64,000 nt of DNA from Chromobacterium alkanivorans (GCF_016937655.1 NZ_JAFHKL010000004.1:248001-312000); one strand, 5' to 3'; shown: positions 1-9,616, counted from the first letter of the stretch. Made by a program: numbers and translations. Notes: generated by a model from the sequence alone, not told the origin.

Positions 1-1155
1 CATGCCGGCCAGCTTGCCGTACAGGCGGAAGTAGTTCTGGAAGGTGATCGAGGCCAGGGTCTGGTTCTCGCGGTTGATCTCCACGCCTTCCTTGGCTTCC
101 ACCGCCTGGTGCAGGCCTTCGGACCAGCGGCGGCCGGACATCAGACGGCCGGTGAATTCGTCCACGATCACCACTTCGCCGTCCTGCACCACGTAGTGCT
201 GGTCCTTGTGGAACAGCGAATGGGCGCGCAGGGCGGCCATCAGATGGTGCATCAGGGTAATGTTGGTGGCGGAATACAGGCTGTCGCCTTCCTTCAGCAG
301 GCCCAGGCGGGTCAGAATTTCTTCGCTGTGCTCGTGGCCGGCTTCGGACATCATCACCGAGTTGGCCTTTTCGTCCACCCAGTAATCGCCCTCGCCCTCT
401 TCGGTCTCCTGACGCTTCAGCATCGGCGGCACCGCGTTCATGCGCTGGTACATGTCGATATTGTCGTCGGCCGGGCCGGAGATGATCAGCGGGGTGCGCG
501 CTTCGTCGATCAGGATGGAGTCCACCTCGTCGATCACCGCGTAGGCCAGCTTGCGCTGCACCTTCTCTTCCACGCTGAACACCATATTGTCGCGCAGATA
601 GTCGAAGCCGAATTCGTTGTTGGTGCCGTAGGTGATGTCGCAGGCGTAGGCTTGCTGCTTCTCGTCGTGCGGCATCTGGGACAGGTTGACGCCGACGGAG
701 AGGCCGAGGAAGTTGTACAGCTTGGCCATGATGCCGGCGTCGCGGCTGGCCAGGTAGTCGTTGACGGTGACGACATGCACGCCGTCGCCGGTCAGCGCGT
801 TCAGGTAGGACGGCAGCGTGGCCACCAGGGTCTTGCCCTCGCCGGTGCGCATCTCGGCGATCTTGCCGTAGTGCAGCACCATGCCGCCGATCAGCTGCAC
901 GTCGAAGTGGCGCATGCCCAGCACGCGGCGCGAGGCCTCGCGGCACACCGCGAAGGCTTCCGGCAACAGGCCGTCCACCGTCTCGCCCTGGGCCAGGCGT
1001 TGCTTGAACTCATCGGTTTTGGCCGCCAAAGCCTCGTCGGACAACGCTTTCAAGCCCTCTTCCAGAGCGTTGATGCGCACCACCGTCTGGTGGAATTGCT
1101 TCAGAAGCCGGTCATTGCGGCTGCCGAATACTTTTTTAAGCAAAGAAGAAATCAT
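1..1155 (-). CDS. secA: Preprotein translocase ATPase SecA, N-terminal 385 residues (3' end outside window)
   Basis: SecA is the ATPase motor that drives unfolded preproteins through SecYEG. The first 385 codons are present; the gene runs off the left edge, so about 55 percent of a usual ~900-residue SecA is missing here. Visible are the N-terminal start [16 protein letters not shown], the Walker A MRTGEGKT (residues 102-109), the DEAD-box-like Walker [13 protein letters not shown] (209-220) and the preprotein cross-linking domain. The ATG at 1155 gives the family's normal N-terminus. In many beta- and gammaproteobacteria secA lies close to lpxC at the end of the dcw cluster; here lpxC is 45 kb away on the same strand. 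Confidence 0.97.
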   Translation of the reverse strand, partial: MISSLLKKVFGSRNDRLLKQFHQTVVRINALEEGLKALSDEALAAKTDEFKQRLAQGETVDGLLPEAFAVCREASRRVLGMRHFDVQLIGGMVLHYGKIAEMRTGEGKTLVATLPSYLNALTGDGVHVVTVNDYLASRDAGIMAKLYNFLGLSVGVNLSQMPHDEKQQAYACDITYGTNNEFGFDYLRDNMVFSVEEKVQRKLAYAVIDEVDSILIDEARTPLIISGPADDNIDMYQRMNAVPPMLKRQETEEGEGDYWVDEKANSVMMSEAGHEHSEEILTRLGLLKEGDSLYSATNITLMHHLMAALRAHSLFHKDQHYVVQDGEVVIVDEFTGRLMSGRRWSEGLHQAVEAKEGVEINRENQTLASITFQNYFRLYGKLAGM

Positions 1156-1215
1156 GTAATCGAATTCCAGAGACCAGCGGGCTGTTTAGGTAAGGTGTCC
1201 GCAAAAATGCTTGAA

Positions 1216-1224
1216 AGTGTAGCA
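1216..1224 (-). promoter_or_regulatory. Candidate extended -10 promoter of secA
   Basis: On the minus strand TGCTACACT matches the extended -10 pattern TGnTATAAT and lies about 60 bp upstream of the secA start. No good -35 hexamer is seen 17 bp further up, as is usual for extended -10 promoters. Predicted by eye only. Confidence 0.35.
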
Positions 1225-1451
1225 CATTAGCCGCCTTATTTTATGGGGGCGCGCTTGCGCTGTATCAAGGGGGCCGGCGCTTGCGCGCGGTCTTTATTTT
1301 CGTTTGCGCCCGGCCGCCGCCAGATGCGCGCGCGCCAAGCGCCCGCCGCGGCGCGGCCGTGTCCGTCGGCGCGCGAAACCCGACCAAACTCAAACAAGTG
1401 TTGGTTTTAATCCACGTTTTCCGCGCGAATTGGAGCAAACACTCAATTAAA

Positions 1452-1480
1452 TTGACACCTGTTGTCATGCCACTTTAATA
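1452..1480 (+). promoter_or_regulatory. Candidate promoter of the phoD-like gene
   Basis: A perfect -35 TTGACA (1452-1457) is followed after 16 bp by TTTAAT (1474-1479), five of six matches to the -10 consensus. It lies about 90 bp upstream of the ATG at 1570. The half-sites TTGACA and TTGTCA, 10 bp apart, loosely recall a PhoB box, but the 11-bp period is not kept, so PhoB control is only a possibility. Confidence 0.45.
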
Positions 1481-1569
1481 ATCCCCTCAAACAATAGCGC
1501 CTTCCGACAAGGGCCGCCCACGGCCCGATTTCAGCACAAGCACGCATAGACAATAGAGGGGAGACATCG

Positions 1570-3609
1570 ATGGACCGCAGACAGTTTCTGAAGTGGAGCG
1601 GCTTCTTGACCGCTTCCGTCGCCGCCGGCGGCTTGACCGCATGCGGCGGCGGCGGCGCGGGCAGCCTGCCCGGGGGCGCCGGCTCGACCTTAGGCATCAA
1701 CGGCAGCGGCTTCGGCCAGGGGGTGGCCTCCGGCGACCCCAAGCCGGACAGCATCGTGTTGTGGACCCGGGTCGACGGCGGCGACGGCCGCCAGAACGTC
1801 AAGGTCACGCTGCAATTGTCCGACCGCGCCGACTTCTCCACCCTGCTGGTGAACGTGGCGCTCAGCGCCCAGCCGGACTGGGACTACACCATCCGCCACA
1901 AGGTCACCGGCCTCGGCAACGCCGCCACCTACTACTACCGCTTCCTCACCGGCCAGGCGGTCAGCATGACCGGCCGCACCAAGACCGCGCCGGCCGCCGG
2001 CGCGCCGCTGTCCCAGCTCAAGTTCGCCTTCATTTCCTGTCAGGACTGGAGCGTCAACCACTGGGGCGCTTTCGACGAGTTGGCCAATCAGGACCTGGAC
2101 TTCATCGTCCACCTGGGCGACTACATCTATGAAACCGTCGGCGCCGGCTTCCAGAGCGGCGGCAATGAAAGCCGCCATCCGGCGCTGAGCCTGCCCAACG
2201 GCACCCTGCGCGCCGACGGCGCCCGCTACGCCACCACGCTGGCGGACTACCGCACGCTGTACAAGTCCTACCGCAACGACGCCCGGCTGCAAAAGCTGCA
2301 CGCCAGCTTCCCGATGATAGCGATCTGGGACGACCACGAGTTTTCCGACGACTGCTGGCAGGACCGCCAGGAATACTCCGCCACCGACGACAGCTCGCCG
2401 CAAACCGCGCGCCGCCGCAGCGCCAGCCAGGCCTGGTTCGAGAATATGCCGGCCGACGTGCAGCTGGACTTGAACAACCCCTCCTTCCAGAACATCCAGA
2501 TCTACCGTAGCTTCGCCTTCGGCGATCTGGCCACTCTGGTGATGACCGACGAGCGCCTGTACCGCAGCGACCACATCATCCCGGAAACCCAGGCCGGCGG
2601 CGAAATCGGCAGCCGCTACTTCGTGCAGAAAAACACCCTGGCCCAGGTGGAAGCCAGCAAGATGGCCTCCACCGGCGGCAATCTGCTCAATGTCTCCATT
2701 CTGGGCGAAACCCAGCGCGCCTGGTGGCAGAGCCAGATGAAGTCCGCCGCCACCACCTGGAAGCTATGGGGCAATGAAGTCTCCTTGCTGCGCATGGGCT
2801 TCGACGGCACCGTCGCGGTGGCCTCGCTGCTGACCCAGGGCCTGGCGCCGCAGCTGGCCGGCCTGGGCCTGACGCTGACCCAGCCGCAAATCGCCCAGTT
2901 GCAAGGCGCGCTCTATCTGGACCTGGCCGCCGCCAACACCAGCGGCTCCACCCCGGTGGTCAGCTATGCCAATACCCAGCCGCTGCTGAGCACCCTCAGC
3001 GGCGGCGCGATTTCCGCCGGCACCTTCAACGCCGCCATCAAGCCCGGCCTGGACGCCGGCCTGCCGCCGTCGATGTTCTTCGACAAATTCATCCTCAACG
3101 CCGACCAGTGGGACGGCTACAACGCCGAGCGCAAAGCGCTGATGGCCTATCTGAAAACCCAGGCCATCGGCAATGTGGTGGCGCTTACCGGCGACATCCA
3201 CGCCTTCTTCGCCGGCCCGGTGATGGACGACTACGACGCCGCCAGCCCCAGTCCAGTGATGGTGGACCTGGTCACCGCCGGCGTGTCCAGCAACTCGCTG
3301 TTCAGCTATTTCAAGAACGTGGTGGACACCGTGCCGGCCTTCTCCAAGGCCAAGCCGCTGATCTACACCACCGTCAGCGGCCAGGTGGTCAACACCTTCA
3401 CCAACACCCTGCAAAGCTTCAACAGCTGGCTCAAATACGTGGACAGCGACGCCCAGGGTTACGCGCTGGTGACGCTGACGCCGGCCAAGCTCAGCTGCGC
3501 CTTCCACAAAGTGGGCGCGCTGAACGCCGGCGCGGCGCCCAGCCCGGCCACCGCCAGCGTCAAGACCGTGGAGGTGGCGGCCGGCAGCGCCGCCGTCAAC
3601 GTGTTGTAA
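1570..3609 (+). CDS. phoD: PhoD-type alkaline phosphatase/phosphodiesterase, Tat-exported lipoprotein
   Basis: This 679-residue protein belongs to the PhoD family of calcium/iron-dependent phosphomonoesterase/phosphodiesterases, which release phosphate from organic esters outside the cytoplasm. The N-terminus has a twin-arginine motif (RRQFLKW, residues 3-9) followed by a lipobox with Cys25 (LTAC), so a Tat-exported lipoprotein is likely. The PhoD N-terminal domain begins near GVASGDP (51-57). Metal-site motifs are SCQDWS (~157), HLGDYIYE (181-188), WDDHEFSDD (253-261) and LTGDIHAFF (~539). It is longer than typical PhoD (~550 residues), mostly through an insertion around residues 400-500. 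It is a single gene with no phosphate regulon partner beside it. Confidence 0.9.
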   Translation: MDRRQFLKWSGFLTASVAAGGLTACGGGGAGSLPGGAGSTLGINGSGFGQGVASGDPKPDSIVLWTRVDGGDGRQNVKVTLQLSDRADFSTLLVNVALSAQPDWDYTIRHKVTGLGNAATYYYRFLTGQAVSMTGRTKTAPAAGAPLSQLKFAFISCQDWSVNHWGAFDELANQDLDFIVHLGDYIYETVGAGFQSGGNESRHPALSLPNGTLRADGARYATTLADYRTLYKSYRNDARLQKLHASFPMIAIWDDHEFSDDCWQDRQEYSATDDSSPQTARRRSASQAWFENMPADVQLDLNNPSFQNIQIYRSFAFGDLATLVMTDERLYRSDHIIPETQAGGEIGSRYFVQKNTLAQVEASKMASTGGNLLNVSILGETQRAWWQSQMKSAATTWKLWGNEVSLLRMGFDGTVAVASLLTQGLAPQLAGLGLTLTQPQIAQLQGALYLDLAAANTSGSTPVVSYANTQPLLSTLSGGAISAGTFNAAIKPGLDAGLPPSMFFDKFILNADQWDGYNAERKALMAYLKTQAIGNVVALTGDIHAFFAGPVMDDYDAASPSPVMVDLVTAGVSSNSLFSYFKNVVDTVPAFSKAKPLIYTTVSGQVVNTFTNTLQSFNSWLKYVDSDAQGYALVTLTPAKLSCAFHKVGALNAGAAPSPATASVKTVEVAAGSAAVNVL

Positions 3610-3968
3610 GCATCGGCGCGGCCACCCGCTCGGACCCCCCGCCGCGGGTGGCGAAACGCCACTCAGTTTCAAACAGTACAATCCGTCACAAAAGCCCAAC
3701 AAATCTGCGGCGTCGGTAACATTCCCGTCCACGCAACTCTGCTAGTATCCAGCGCCTACGCCACGCGCATTTCTCCCGCCGCCAACCCGCCCCCGCGACA
3801 GCCTCGCCAGCCGCGATGCTGACCTATGCTGTGAAGGCAGGCGAGCCGATCCCGGCCGCGCGTCGCGCCGCAATGCCAGACAGTCGGGCCAGCTTTCCGC
3901 CGCAACTCCGCCCGGACAAAACAGACAACGAACCGCCGGCGCCGGCGGCGATAAACCGGAGAGGCCCG
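3610..3968. other. Intergenic region upstream of the ABC importer
   Basis: This 359-bp gap has no supported gene. The frame of the permease stays open back to about 3816, but no ribosome site precedes those earlier starts. A possible extended -10 (TGCTAGTAT, 3740-3748) would leave a leader of roughly 210 nt. I looked for TPP- and cobalamin-riboswitch core motifs in the leader and found none convincing. Confidence 0.5.
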
Positions 3969-5708
3969 ATGACAGCCCTTGTCCGCCATTTCATGCCCGC
4001 CACGGCCAAGCGGCTGATCCCCAACCGCTGGGATCTGATCGCGTTTCCGCTTCTGCTCGGCTTCCTGCTGATGGCCACCACCGGCATCCGCGAAACCTGG
4101 GCGCCGCTGACCGCGCTGCAAACCGTTCCCATCACGCTGGACCCGGCCAATCTGCCGGAATACGCGCTGCGCACCACGCTGCGCATGCTGGCCGCGATGG
4201 CCGCCGCGCTGGTCTTCACCCTGATCTACGGCACGCTGGCGGCCAAGAGCCGCCGCGCCGGCCTGCTGCTGGTGCCCATGCTGGACATCCTGCAATCGGT
4301 GCCGGTGCTGGGCTACATCTCCTTCACCGTCACCTTCTTCCTGGCGCTGTTCCCCGGCCGGGTGCTGGGCGCGGAGTTCGCCGCCATCTTCGCCATCTTC
4401 ACCAGCCAGGCCTGGAACATGACCTTCAGCTTCTACCAATCGCTGCGCACCGTGCCGCGCGATCTGGAGGAAGTCTCGCTCAATCTGCGGCTGACGCCGT
4501 GGCAGAAATTCTGGAAGCTGGAAGTGCCGTTCTCCATGCCCGGCATGATCTGGAACATGATGATGAGCATGTCCGGCGGCTGGTTCTTCGTGGTGGCGTC
4601 GGAAGCCATCACCGTCGGCGACAAGACCGTCACCCTGCCCGGCGTCGGCTCCTACCTGGCCATGGCCATCCAGCACAAGGACCTGGCCGCGGTGGGCTGG
4701 GTGATCCTGACCATGACCGTGGTCATCGTCGTCTACGACCAGTTCCTGTTCCGCCCGATGGTGGCCTGGGCCGACAAATTCCGCCTGGAGGACACCTCCA
4801 GCCAATCGGCGCCGGAGTCCTGGGTGCTGAAGCTGATCCAGCGCACCCGCGCCATCCAGCTGCTGCTCAAGCCCTTCGGCAAACTGCTGCGCAAAACTGC
4901 CCGGCTGCGCCTCAACTACAGCCTGCCGCAAGGCCTGCACTCGGAGGCGCAAACCCCGGTGTCGCGCGGCATCGACGTGGCCTGGTGGCTGCTGGTGGCG
5001 GCGCTGGGTCTGCTGGCCACCTGGAAACTGGTGAGCTTCATCCACACCGAAGTGGGCCCGGCCGAAGTGCTGCGCGTGCTGGGCCTGGGCCTGATCACCC
5101 TGCTGCGGGTCACCTTGCTGATCCTGCTGGCCTCGCTGATCTGGGTGCCGCTGGGCGTGCACATCGGCCTGCGCCCGGCGCTGGCGGAAAAAATCCAGCC
5201 GCTGGCGCAGTTCCTGGCCGCCTTCCCGGCCAATCTGCTGTTCCCGGTGTTCATGGTCTTCATCGTCCACTTCAAGCTCAACCCGGACATCTGGCTGTCG
5301 CCGCTGATCGTGCTGGGCACCCAGTGGTACATCCTGTTCAACGTGGTGGCCGGCGCCAGCGCCTTTCCCAACGATTTTCGCGAAGCCGCGGCCAATTTCC
5401 GCATCCGCGGCTGGCAGTGGTGGCGGCAAGTGATGCTGCCCGGCATCTTCCCCTACTACGTCACCGGCGCGATAACGGCGTCGGGCGGCGCCTGGAACGC
5501 CAGCATCGTGTCCGAATACGTGTCCTGGGGCGACGACAAGCTGGCCGCCCACGGCCTGGGCGCCTACATCGCCCAGACCACCGCCGCCGGCGACTACCCC
5601 AAGATCCTGCTGGGCATCGCCGTGATGTCCATCTTCGTCGTTCTGTTCAACCGCCTGCTGTGGCGTCCGCTGTACGCCATCGCCGAAAACAAACTCCGTC
5701 TCAGCTAA
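3969..5708 (+). CDS. ABC transporter permease with two fused membrane domains (NitT/TauT type)
   Basis: This 579-residue inner-membrane permease contains two consecutive BPD_transp_1 domains, each with about six membrane segments (roughly residues 20-270 and 330-570). Each half carries an EAA-type loop that contacts the ATPase (EEVSLNLRLTPWQKFWKLEVP and the later REAAANFRIRGWQWWRQVMLP region). The fusion supplies both permease subunits in one chain. The ATG at 3969 is chosen because GGAGAGG precedes it by five bases. The ATPase gene follows after 10 bp. The family (nitrate, sulfonate, taurine and related importers) is clear; the substrate is not, and no periplasmic binding protein gene is adjacent. 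Confidence 0.88.
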   Translation: MTALVRHFMPATAKRLIPNRWDLIAFPLLLGFLLMATTGIRETWAPLTALQTVPITLDPANLPEYALRTTLRMLAAMAAALVFTLIYGTLAAKSRRAGLLLVPMLDILQSVPVLGYISFTVTFFLALFPGRVLGAEFAAIFAIFTSQAWNMTFSFYQSLRTVPRDLEEVSLNLRLTPWQKFWKLEVPFSMPGMIWNMMMSMSGGWFFVVASEAITVGDKTVTLPGVGSYLAMAIQHKDLAAVGWVILTMTVVIVVYDQFLFRPMVAWADKFRLEDTSSQSAPESWVLKLIQRTRAIQLLLKPFGKLLRKTARLRLNYSLPQGLHSEAQTPVSRGIDVAWWLLVAALGLLATWKLVSFIHTEVGPAEVLRVLGLGLITLLRVTLLILLASLIWVPLGVHIGLRPALAEKIQPLAQFLAAFPANLLFPVFMVFIVHFKLNPDIWLSPLIVLGTQWYILFNVVAGASAFPNDFREAAANFRIRGWQWWRQVMLPGIFPYYVTGAITASGGAWNASIVSEYVSWGDDKLAAHGLGAYIAQTTAAGDYPKILLGIAVMSIFVVLFNRLLWRPLYAIAENKLRLS

Positions 5709-5718
5709 GGGGGCAACC

Positions 5719-7032
5719 ATGACACCAGACACCACCACCTTGGGACGGGAAATCTTCCAGCTGGAAAACGTCTGCCGCGGCTTCAACAAGGGCAACGACG
5801 AAATCCAGGTGCTGGACGACGTCAACCTGACGCTGCGCGAAGGCGAGATCGTCGGCCTGCTGGGCCGCTCCGGCTCCGGCAAATCCACCTTGCTGCGCAT
5901 CATCGCCGGCCTGATCAAGCCCAGCAGCGGCAAAGTCGCCTACCAGGGCCGGCCGCTGAGCGGCCCGGCCGAGGGCGTGGCCATGGTGTTCCAGACCTTC
6001 GCGCTGTTCCCGTGGCTGACCGTGCTGCAAAATGTGGAGGCCGGGCTGGAGGCGCTGGGGGTGGAAGCCAAGGAGCGCCGCCGCCGCGCGCTGGCCGCCA
6101 TCGACCTGATCGGCCTGGACGGCTTCGAGAACGCCTACCCGCGCGAACTGTCCGGCGGCATGCGCCAGCGCGTCGGCTTCGCCCGCGGCCTGGTGGTCAA
6201 CCCCACCCTGCTGTTGATGGACGAACCCTTCTCCGCGCTGGACGTGCTCACCGCCGAAACGCTGCGCACCGACATGCTGGACCTGTGGAGCGAAGGCCAG
6301 CTGCCGATCCAGTCCGTGCTCATCGTCACCCACAACATCGAAGAAGCCGTGTTCATGTGCGACCGCATCCTGGTGCTGTCGTCCAACCCCGGCCGGGTGG
6401 TGGCGGAAATCAAGGTGCCGTTCCCGCACCGCCGCAACCGGCTGGACCCGGCCTTCCGCAAGATGGTGGACGACATCTACGCGCTGATGACCGCGCGCCG
6501 CAGCGCCCACACTCTGCACAAGCTGCCGCTGGAAATCGGCAGCCAGCTGAGCGAGGTGTCCACCAACCTGATGGCCGGCCTGATCGAGGAAGTGGCGCAA
6601 GCGCCCTATCACGGCAAGGCCGACATGCCGGAAATCGCCGAAAAACTGCGGCTGGAAGTGGACGAGTTGTTCCCGGTGGCGGAAATCCTGGAGCACCTGG
6701 GCTTCGCCGAGCTGAAGGACGGCGACATCCTGCTCACCGCCGCCGGCAAGCTGTTCGCCGACTACGGCACTCAGGAGCGCAAGGTTCAGTTCGCCGAACA
6801 TCTGCTGCGCCATGTGCCGATGGCCGCCCATATCCGCAAAGTGTTGCAGGAGCGCCCCGGCCAGCGCGCCCCCCGGCTGCGCTTCGCCCAGGAGCTGGAA
6901 GACTCGCTGTCCGACGAGACCGCCGAGGAAACGCTGGACACCGTGATCAGCTGGGGACGCTACGCGGAGATCTTCTCCTACAACGACCATACCGAGACCT
7001 TCAGCCTGGAAGACGTGGAAGGCGGACAGTAA
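5719..7032 (+). CDS. ABC transporter ATP-binding protein with C-terminal AAA-associated domain
   Basis: This 437-residue cytoplasmic ATPase partners the fused permease just upstream. The ABC domain has Walker A GRSGSGKST (~51-59), signature LSGGMRQR (~144-151) and Walker B LLLMDEP (~165-171), as in NitT/TauT importers. After the ABC domain, residues about 270-430 form an extra domain matching the AAA-associated C-terminal family found on a subset of these ATPases. Its role is not well established, although it may be regulatory. Gene order permease-ATPase without a binding protein suggests that the receptor is encoded elsewhere. Confidence 0.88.
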   Translation: MTPDTTTLGREIFQLENVCRGFNKGNDEIQVLDDVNLTLREGEIVGLLGRSGSGKSTLLRIIAGLIKPSSGKVAYQGRPLSGPAEGVAMVFQTFALFPWLTVLQNVEAGLEALGVEAKERRRRALAAIDLIGLDGFENAYPRELSGGMRQRVGFARGLVVNPTLLLMDEPFSALDVLTAETLRTDMLDLWSEGQLPIQSVLIVTHNIEEAVFMCDRILVLSSNPGRVVAEIKVPFPHRRNRLDPAFRKMVDDIYALMTARRSAHTLHKLPLEIGSQLSEVSTNLMAGLIEEVAQAPYHGKADMPEIAEKLRLEVDELFPVAEILEHLGFAELKDGDILLTAAGKLFADYGTQERKVQFAEHLLRHVPMAAHIRKVLQERPGQRAPRLRFAQELEDSLSDETAEETLDTVISWGRYAEIFSYNDHTETFSLEDVEGGQ

Positions 7033-7115
7033 GACTTGGGGGCGCCGCCGGCCCAAGGCTCCCCAAGCGCCCCCCTCAGCGGCTACAATGGACTGTTTTC
7101 ACTAGACTGCCCGCC

Positions 7116-7541
7116 ATGTTCGGACGCCAATTCAACGACATCGCCAGCAAAGACAGCACCCTGACCCGGCTCACCGCCGAAGCCAAAGAGCTGATGAAGC
7201 TGGACCGCGCCTTCCAGAAACTGCTGCCGCCGCTCTTGGTCGGCAGCTGCCGCGCCGTGCGCATCCGCGACGACGAGCTGGTGATTTACACCGACACCGG
7301 CATCATCGCCGCCCGCCTGCGCATGCTGGCCCCCGGCCTGTTGCCGCAATTGGCCAAGCAAGGTTTCATCGCCGGCAAGACCCGGGTCAAGGTGGACGTC
7401 CGCCTGGCGCGCAAGCCGCGTGAAAAAAAGCTGAAAATCAGCCAGAACGCGCTGGACGGCATGGAAGAAGCCGCCGCCAGCGTCAGCAATCCGCTGGTCA
7501 GCGCCGCGCTGGCCAAGCTGATCGCCCACCACCGCAAGTAA
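7116..7541 (+). CDS. DUF721 (DciA-type) protein
   Basis: This 141-residue protein carries a DUF721 core (about residues 20-100), with the family pattern of a conserved LVG segment followed by DDELVIYTDTGIIAARLRML. DUF721 includes DciA, the loader/operator of replicative helicase DnaB in bacteria that lack DnaC, which is a DNA-binding protein. DUF721 genes often sit between lpxC and secA; here the gene lies 6 kb from secA on the other strand, which suggests a rearranged remnant of that neighbourhood. The start at 7116 gives the normal N-terminus. Assignment to DciA itself is inference from family and position. Confidence 0.75.
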   Translation: MFGRQFNDIASKDSTLTRLTAEAKELMKLDRAFQKLLPPLLVGSCRAVRIRDDELVIYTDTGIIAARLRMLAPGLLPQLAKQGFIAGKTRVKVDVRLARKPREKKLKISQNALDGMEEAAASVSNPLVSAALAKLIAHHRK

Positions 7542-7598
7542 AGACCGGGACCGCCGCCCAGCTTGCCGCCGCCGGCCAAACCGGCTTAAAGTCGCGGC

Positions 7599-8003
7599 AT
7601 GAAACAACACATCATCATATTGATCACCGGTCTCGCCGCCGGCTTCGCCCAGGCCGCGCCGACGGAACAGCCGACCCCGGCCGAGGCGGAAGCCGCTTTC
7701 AAGGCCCAGGCGCTCGCCTCATTCGATTCCAAGCCGGAATCCACCCACACCCTGCTGATGCGCTCCATGGTAGAGTCCACACTCAAAGACCTGCGCGTCA
7801 CCGCGGTGAACGACTGCCAGAACGACGAGGAAAACGCCACGCTGGACTGCGAAGTCAGCTATCAGGCCCGCAAGCTCACCGGCAAGCCGGTGGAGCGCGA
7901 ACAACGGATGCGCTTCAGCCGCCAGGACGGCCAATGGCGCATCGTACCGCCGCCCAAGGACGCGGACGACGAAGAAAGCGGCGCCGCCTCCGCCCCGCAA
8001 TAG
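7599..8003 (+). CDS. Small exported protein of unknown function
   Basis: This 134-residue protein begins with a Sec signal peptide (MKQHIIILITGLAAGFAQA, cleavage after AQA near residue 19). The mature part has two cysteines (in VNDCQNDEENATLDCEV) that could form a disulfide, then a basic stretch and an acidic, alanine-rich tail. I do not recognise a family. The fold looks like a small periplasmic domain of the DUF4878/lumazine-like kind, but this is a guess. It ends 2 bp from the convergent GltB-like gene, so it is probably monocistronic or follows the DUF721 gene 57 bp upstream. Confidence 0.7.
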   Translation: MKQHIIILITGLAAGFAQAAPTEQPTPAEAEAAFKAQALASFDSKPESTHTLLMRSMVESTLKDLRVTAVNDCQNDEENATLDCEVSYQARKLTGKPVEREQRMRFSRQDGQWRIVPPPKDADDEESGAASAPQ

Positions 8004-8005
8004 GC

Positions 8006-9616
8006 TCAGGCCGGCTGGGCCTCGAAGCTGTCCGCCCGCGCCATCTGCCACATGCGGCCGTAAAAGGCCGCCTTGATCTCCGGCTGCAGCAGCTCTCCCG
8101 GCTGCAAAAAAACGTGCAGCTGCGAGAACAGCCGGATCTCGGTATCGCTGACGCGGCGCACCAAGTGGTGCGGCCGCAATTGCGACGGATGTTCCAGCCC
8201 GGCCGAGGCCAGCATCTCCGCCAGCGCCTTCATGGTGTTGCGGTGGAAATGGAACACCCGGTCCGCCTTGTCCGGCACCACCAGCGCGCGCTGGCGCAGC
8301 GCGTCCTGCGTCGCCACCCCGGTGGGGCAGCGGTTGGTGTGACAGCTCTGGCTCTGGATGCAGCCGATGGCGAACATGAAGCCGCGCGCGGAGTTGGCCC
8401 AGTCCGCGCCTATCGCCAGCACGCTGGCGATGTCGAAGGCGCTGACCAGCTTGCCGCTGGCGCCTATCTTGATCTTGTCGCGCAGATTCAAGCCCACCAG
8501 CACATTGTGGACAAACAGCAGGCCCTCGCGCAGCGGCACGCCGATATGGTCGGTGAACTCCAGCGGCGCCGCGCCGGTGCCGCCCTCCTTGCCGTCCACC
8601 ACGATGAAGTCCGGCAGAATCCCCGTTTCCAGCATCGCCTTGGCGATGCCCATGAACTCCCACGGATGCCCCAGGCAGAACTTGAAGCCCACCGGCTTGC
8701 CGCCGGACAGCTCGCGCAGCCGCGCGATGAAGGCCATCATCTCCAACGGCGTGGAAAACGCGCTGTGGCGCGATGGCGATACGCAATCCTGTCCCAGCGG
8801 CACGCCGCGGGTGGCGGCGATTTCCGGCGTCACCTTGTGCTTGGGCAGAATGCCGCCGTGGCCGGGCTTGGCGCCCTGGCTCAGCTTGATCTCAATCATT
8901 TTCACCTGCGGATTGCGCGCCTGCTCGGCGAAGCGCTCCGCGTCGAAACCGCCGGCCGCGTCGCGGCAGCCGAAATAGCCGCTGCCCAGCTCCCACACCA
9001 GCGCGCCGCCATGTTCCAAGTGGTAAGGGCTGATGCTGCCCTCGCCGGTGTCGTGATAGAAGTCGCCGCATTGCGCGCCCTGGTTCAAGGCGCGGATGGC
9101 GTTGGCGCTGAGCGCGCCGAAACTCATTGCCGACACATTGAACAGGGACGCCGAATACGGCTGCGCGCACTGCGGGCCGCCGATCTCCACGCGGAAACCG
9201 GCCGGATCGCTCAGCGGCGCCGGCCGCATCGAATGGCTGATGAACTCGAAGCCCGGCTGATAGACGTCGATCAAGGTGCCGAACGGCTTGTCCGCGCCCT
9301 CGTTCTTGGCCCGCGCGTACACCAGCGAACGCTGCGCGCGCGAAAACGGCAGCTGCTCGCGGTCGGACTCCAGCAAATACTGGCGGATTTCCGGACGGAT
9401 GCTTTCCACCAAGTAGCGGATATTGCCCAGGATCGGGTAATTGCGCCGCACCGCGTGACGGGTTTGCAGCAGATCGAACACCCCCAGCAGCGTCAGCGCG
9501 GCCGCCGCCAGCGTGAACGGCCACAACCACTCGTAATGGACGAAAGGCAGGCTGAACAAGGTGAACAACAGGCAACAGGAGAAGAAAGCGTAACGGCTCA
9601 ACAGGGACACACTCAT
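8006..9616 (-). CDS. GltB-like FMN-binding glutamate synthase-family protein
   Basis: This 536-residue protein has one or two N-terminal membrane segments (residues ~8-45) and then the FMN-binding beta/alpha barrel of the glutamate synthase large subunit. Recognisable barrel motifs are PGHGGILPKHKVT, GKEGGTGAAP and the iron-sulfur cysteine cluster in GCIQSQSCHTNRCPTG. It lacks the glutaminase domain and the GXGXG domain of true GltB, so it belongs to the stand-alone FMN-binding glutamate synthase family, whose substrate is mostly unproven. The start at 9616 is chosen over an earlier in-frame codon because GGAGT lies six bases upstream and it gives a proper membrane anchor. Confidence 0.88.
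   Translation of the reverse strand: MSVSLLSRYAFFSCCLLFTLFSLPFVHYEWLWPFTLAAAALTLLGVFDLLQTRHAVRRNYPILGNIRYLVESIRPEIRQYLLESDREQLPFSRAQRSLVYARAKNEGADKPFGTLIDVYQPGFEFISHSMRPAPLSDPAGFRVEIGGPQCAQPYSASLFNVSAMSFGALSANAIRALNQGAQCGDFYHDTGEGSISPYHLEHGGALVWELGSGYFGCRDAAGGFDAERFAEQARNPQVKMIEIKLSQGAKPGHGGILPKHKVTPEIAATRGVPLGQDCVSPSRHSAFSTPLEMMAFIARLRELSGGKPVGFKFCLGHPWEFMGIAKAMLETGILPDFIVVDGKEGGTGAAPLEFTDHIGVPLREGLLFVHNVLVGLNLRDKIKIGASGKLVSAFDIASVLAIGADWANSARGFMFAIGCIQSQSCHTNRCPTGVATQDALRQRALVVPDKADRVFHFHRNTMKALAEMLASAGLEHPSQLRPHHLVRRVSDTEIRLFSQLHVFLQPGELLQPEIKAAFYGRMWQMARADSFEAQPA

Larger units (their letters stand above)
1156..1569. other. Divergent intergenic region between secA and the phoD-like gene
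   Basis: This 414-bp stretch has no convincing gene. The part near secA carries a candidate extended -10. The middle (about 1250-1380) is very GC-rich and low in complexity. The right part is AT-richer and carries a candidate promoter for the phosphatase gene. Short reading frames across it are compositional. Confidence 0.6.

Noticed and set aside
1452-1480. A PhoB box upstream of the phoD-like gene
   Set aside because: Two TTGNCA-type half-sites are present, but 10 rather than 11 bp apart, and the flanking AT-rich spacer is missing. Only a standard promoter call is kept.
3749-3968. Possible riboswitch in the leader of the ABC importer
   Set aside because: The leader is long and GC-rich, but the TPP and cobalamin core motifs I looked for could not be placed. 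An Rfam covariance scan would be needed.
3756-5933. Very long antisense reading frames opposite the ABC importer genes and many others
   Set aside because: They are shadows created by high GC at third codon positions; they encode His/Gln/Arg-rich low-complexity products and overlap clearly homologous genes on the other strand.
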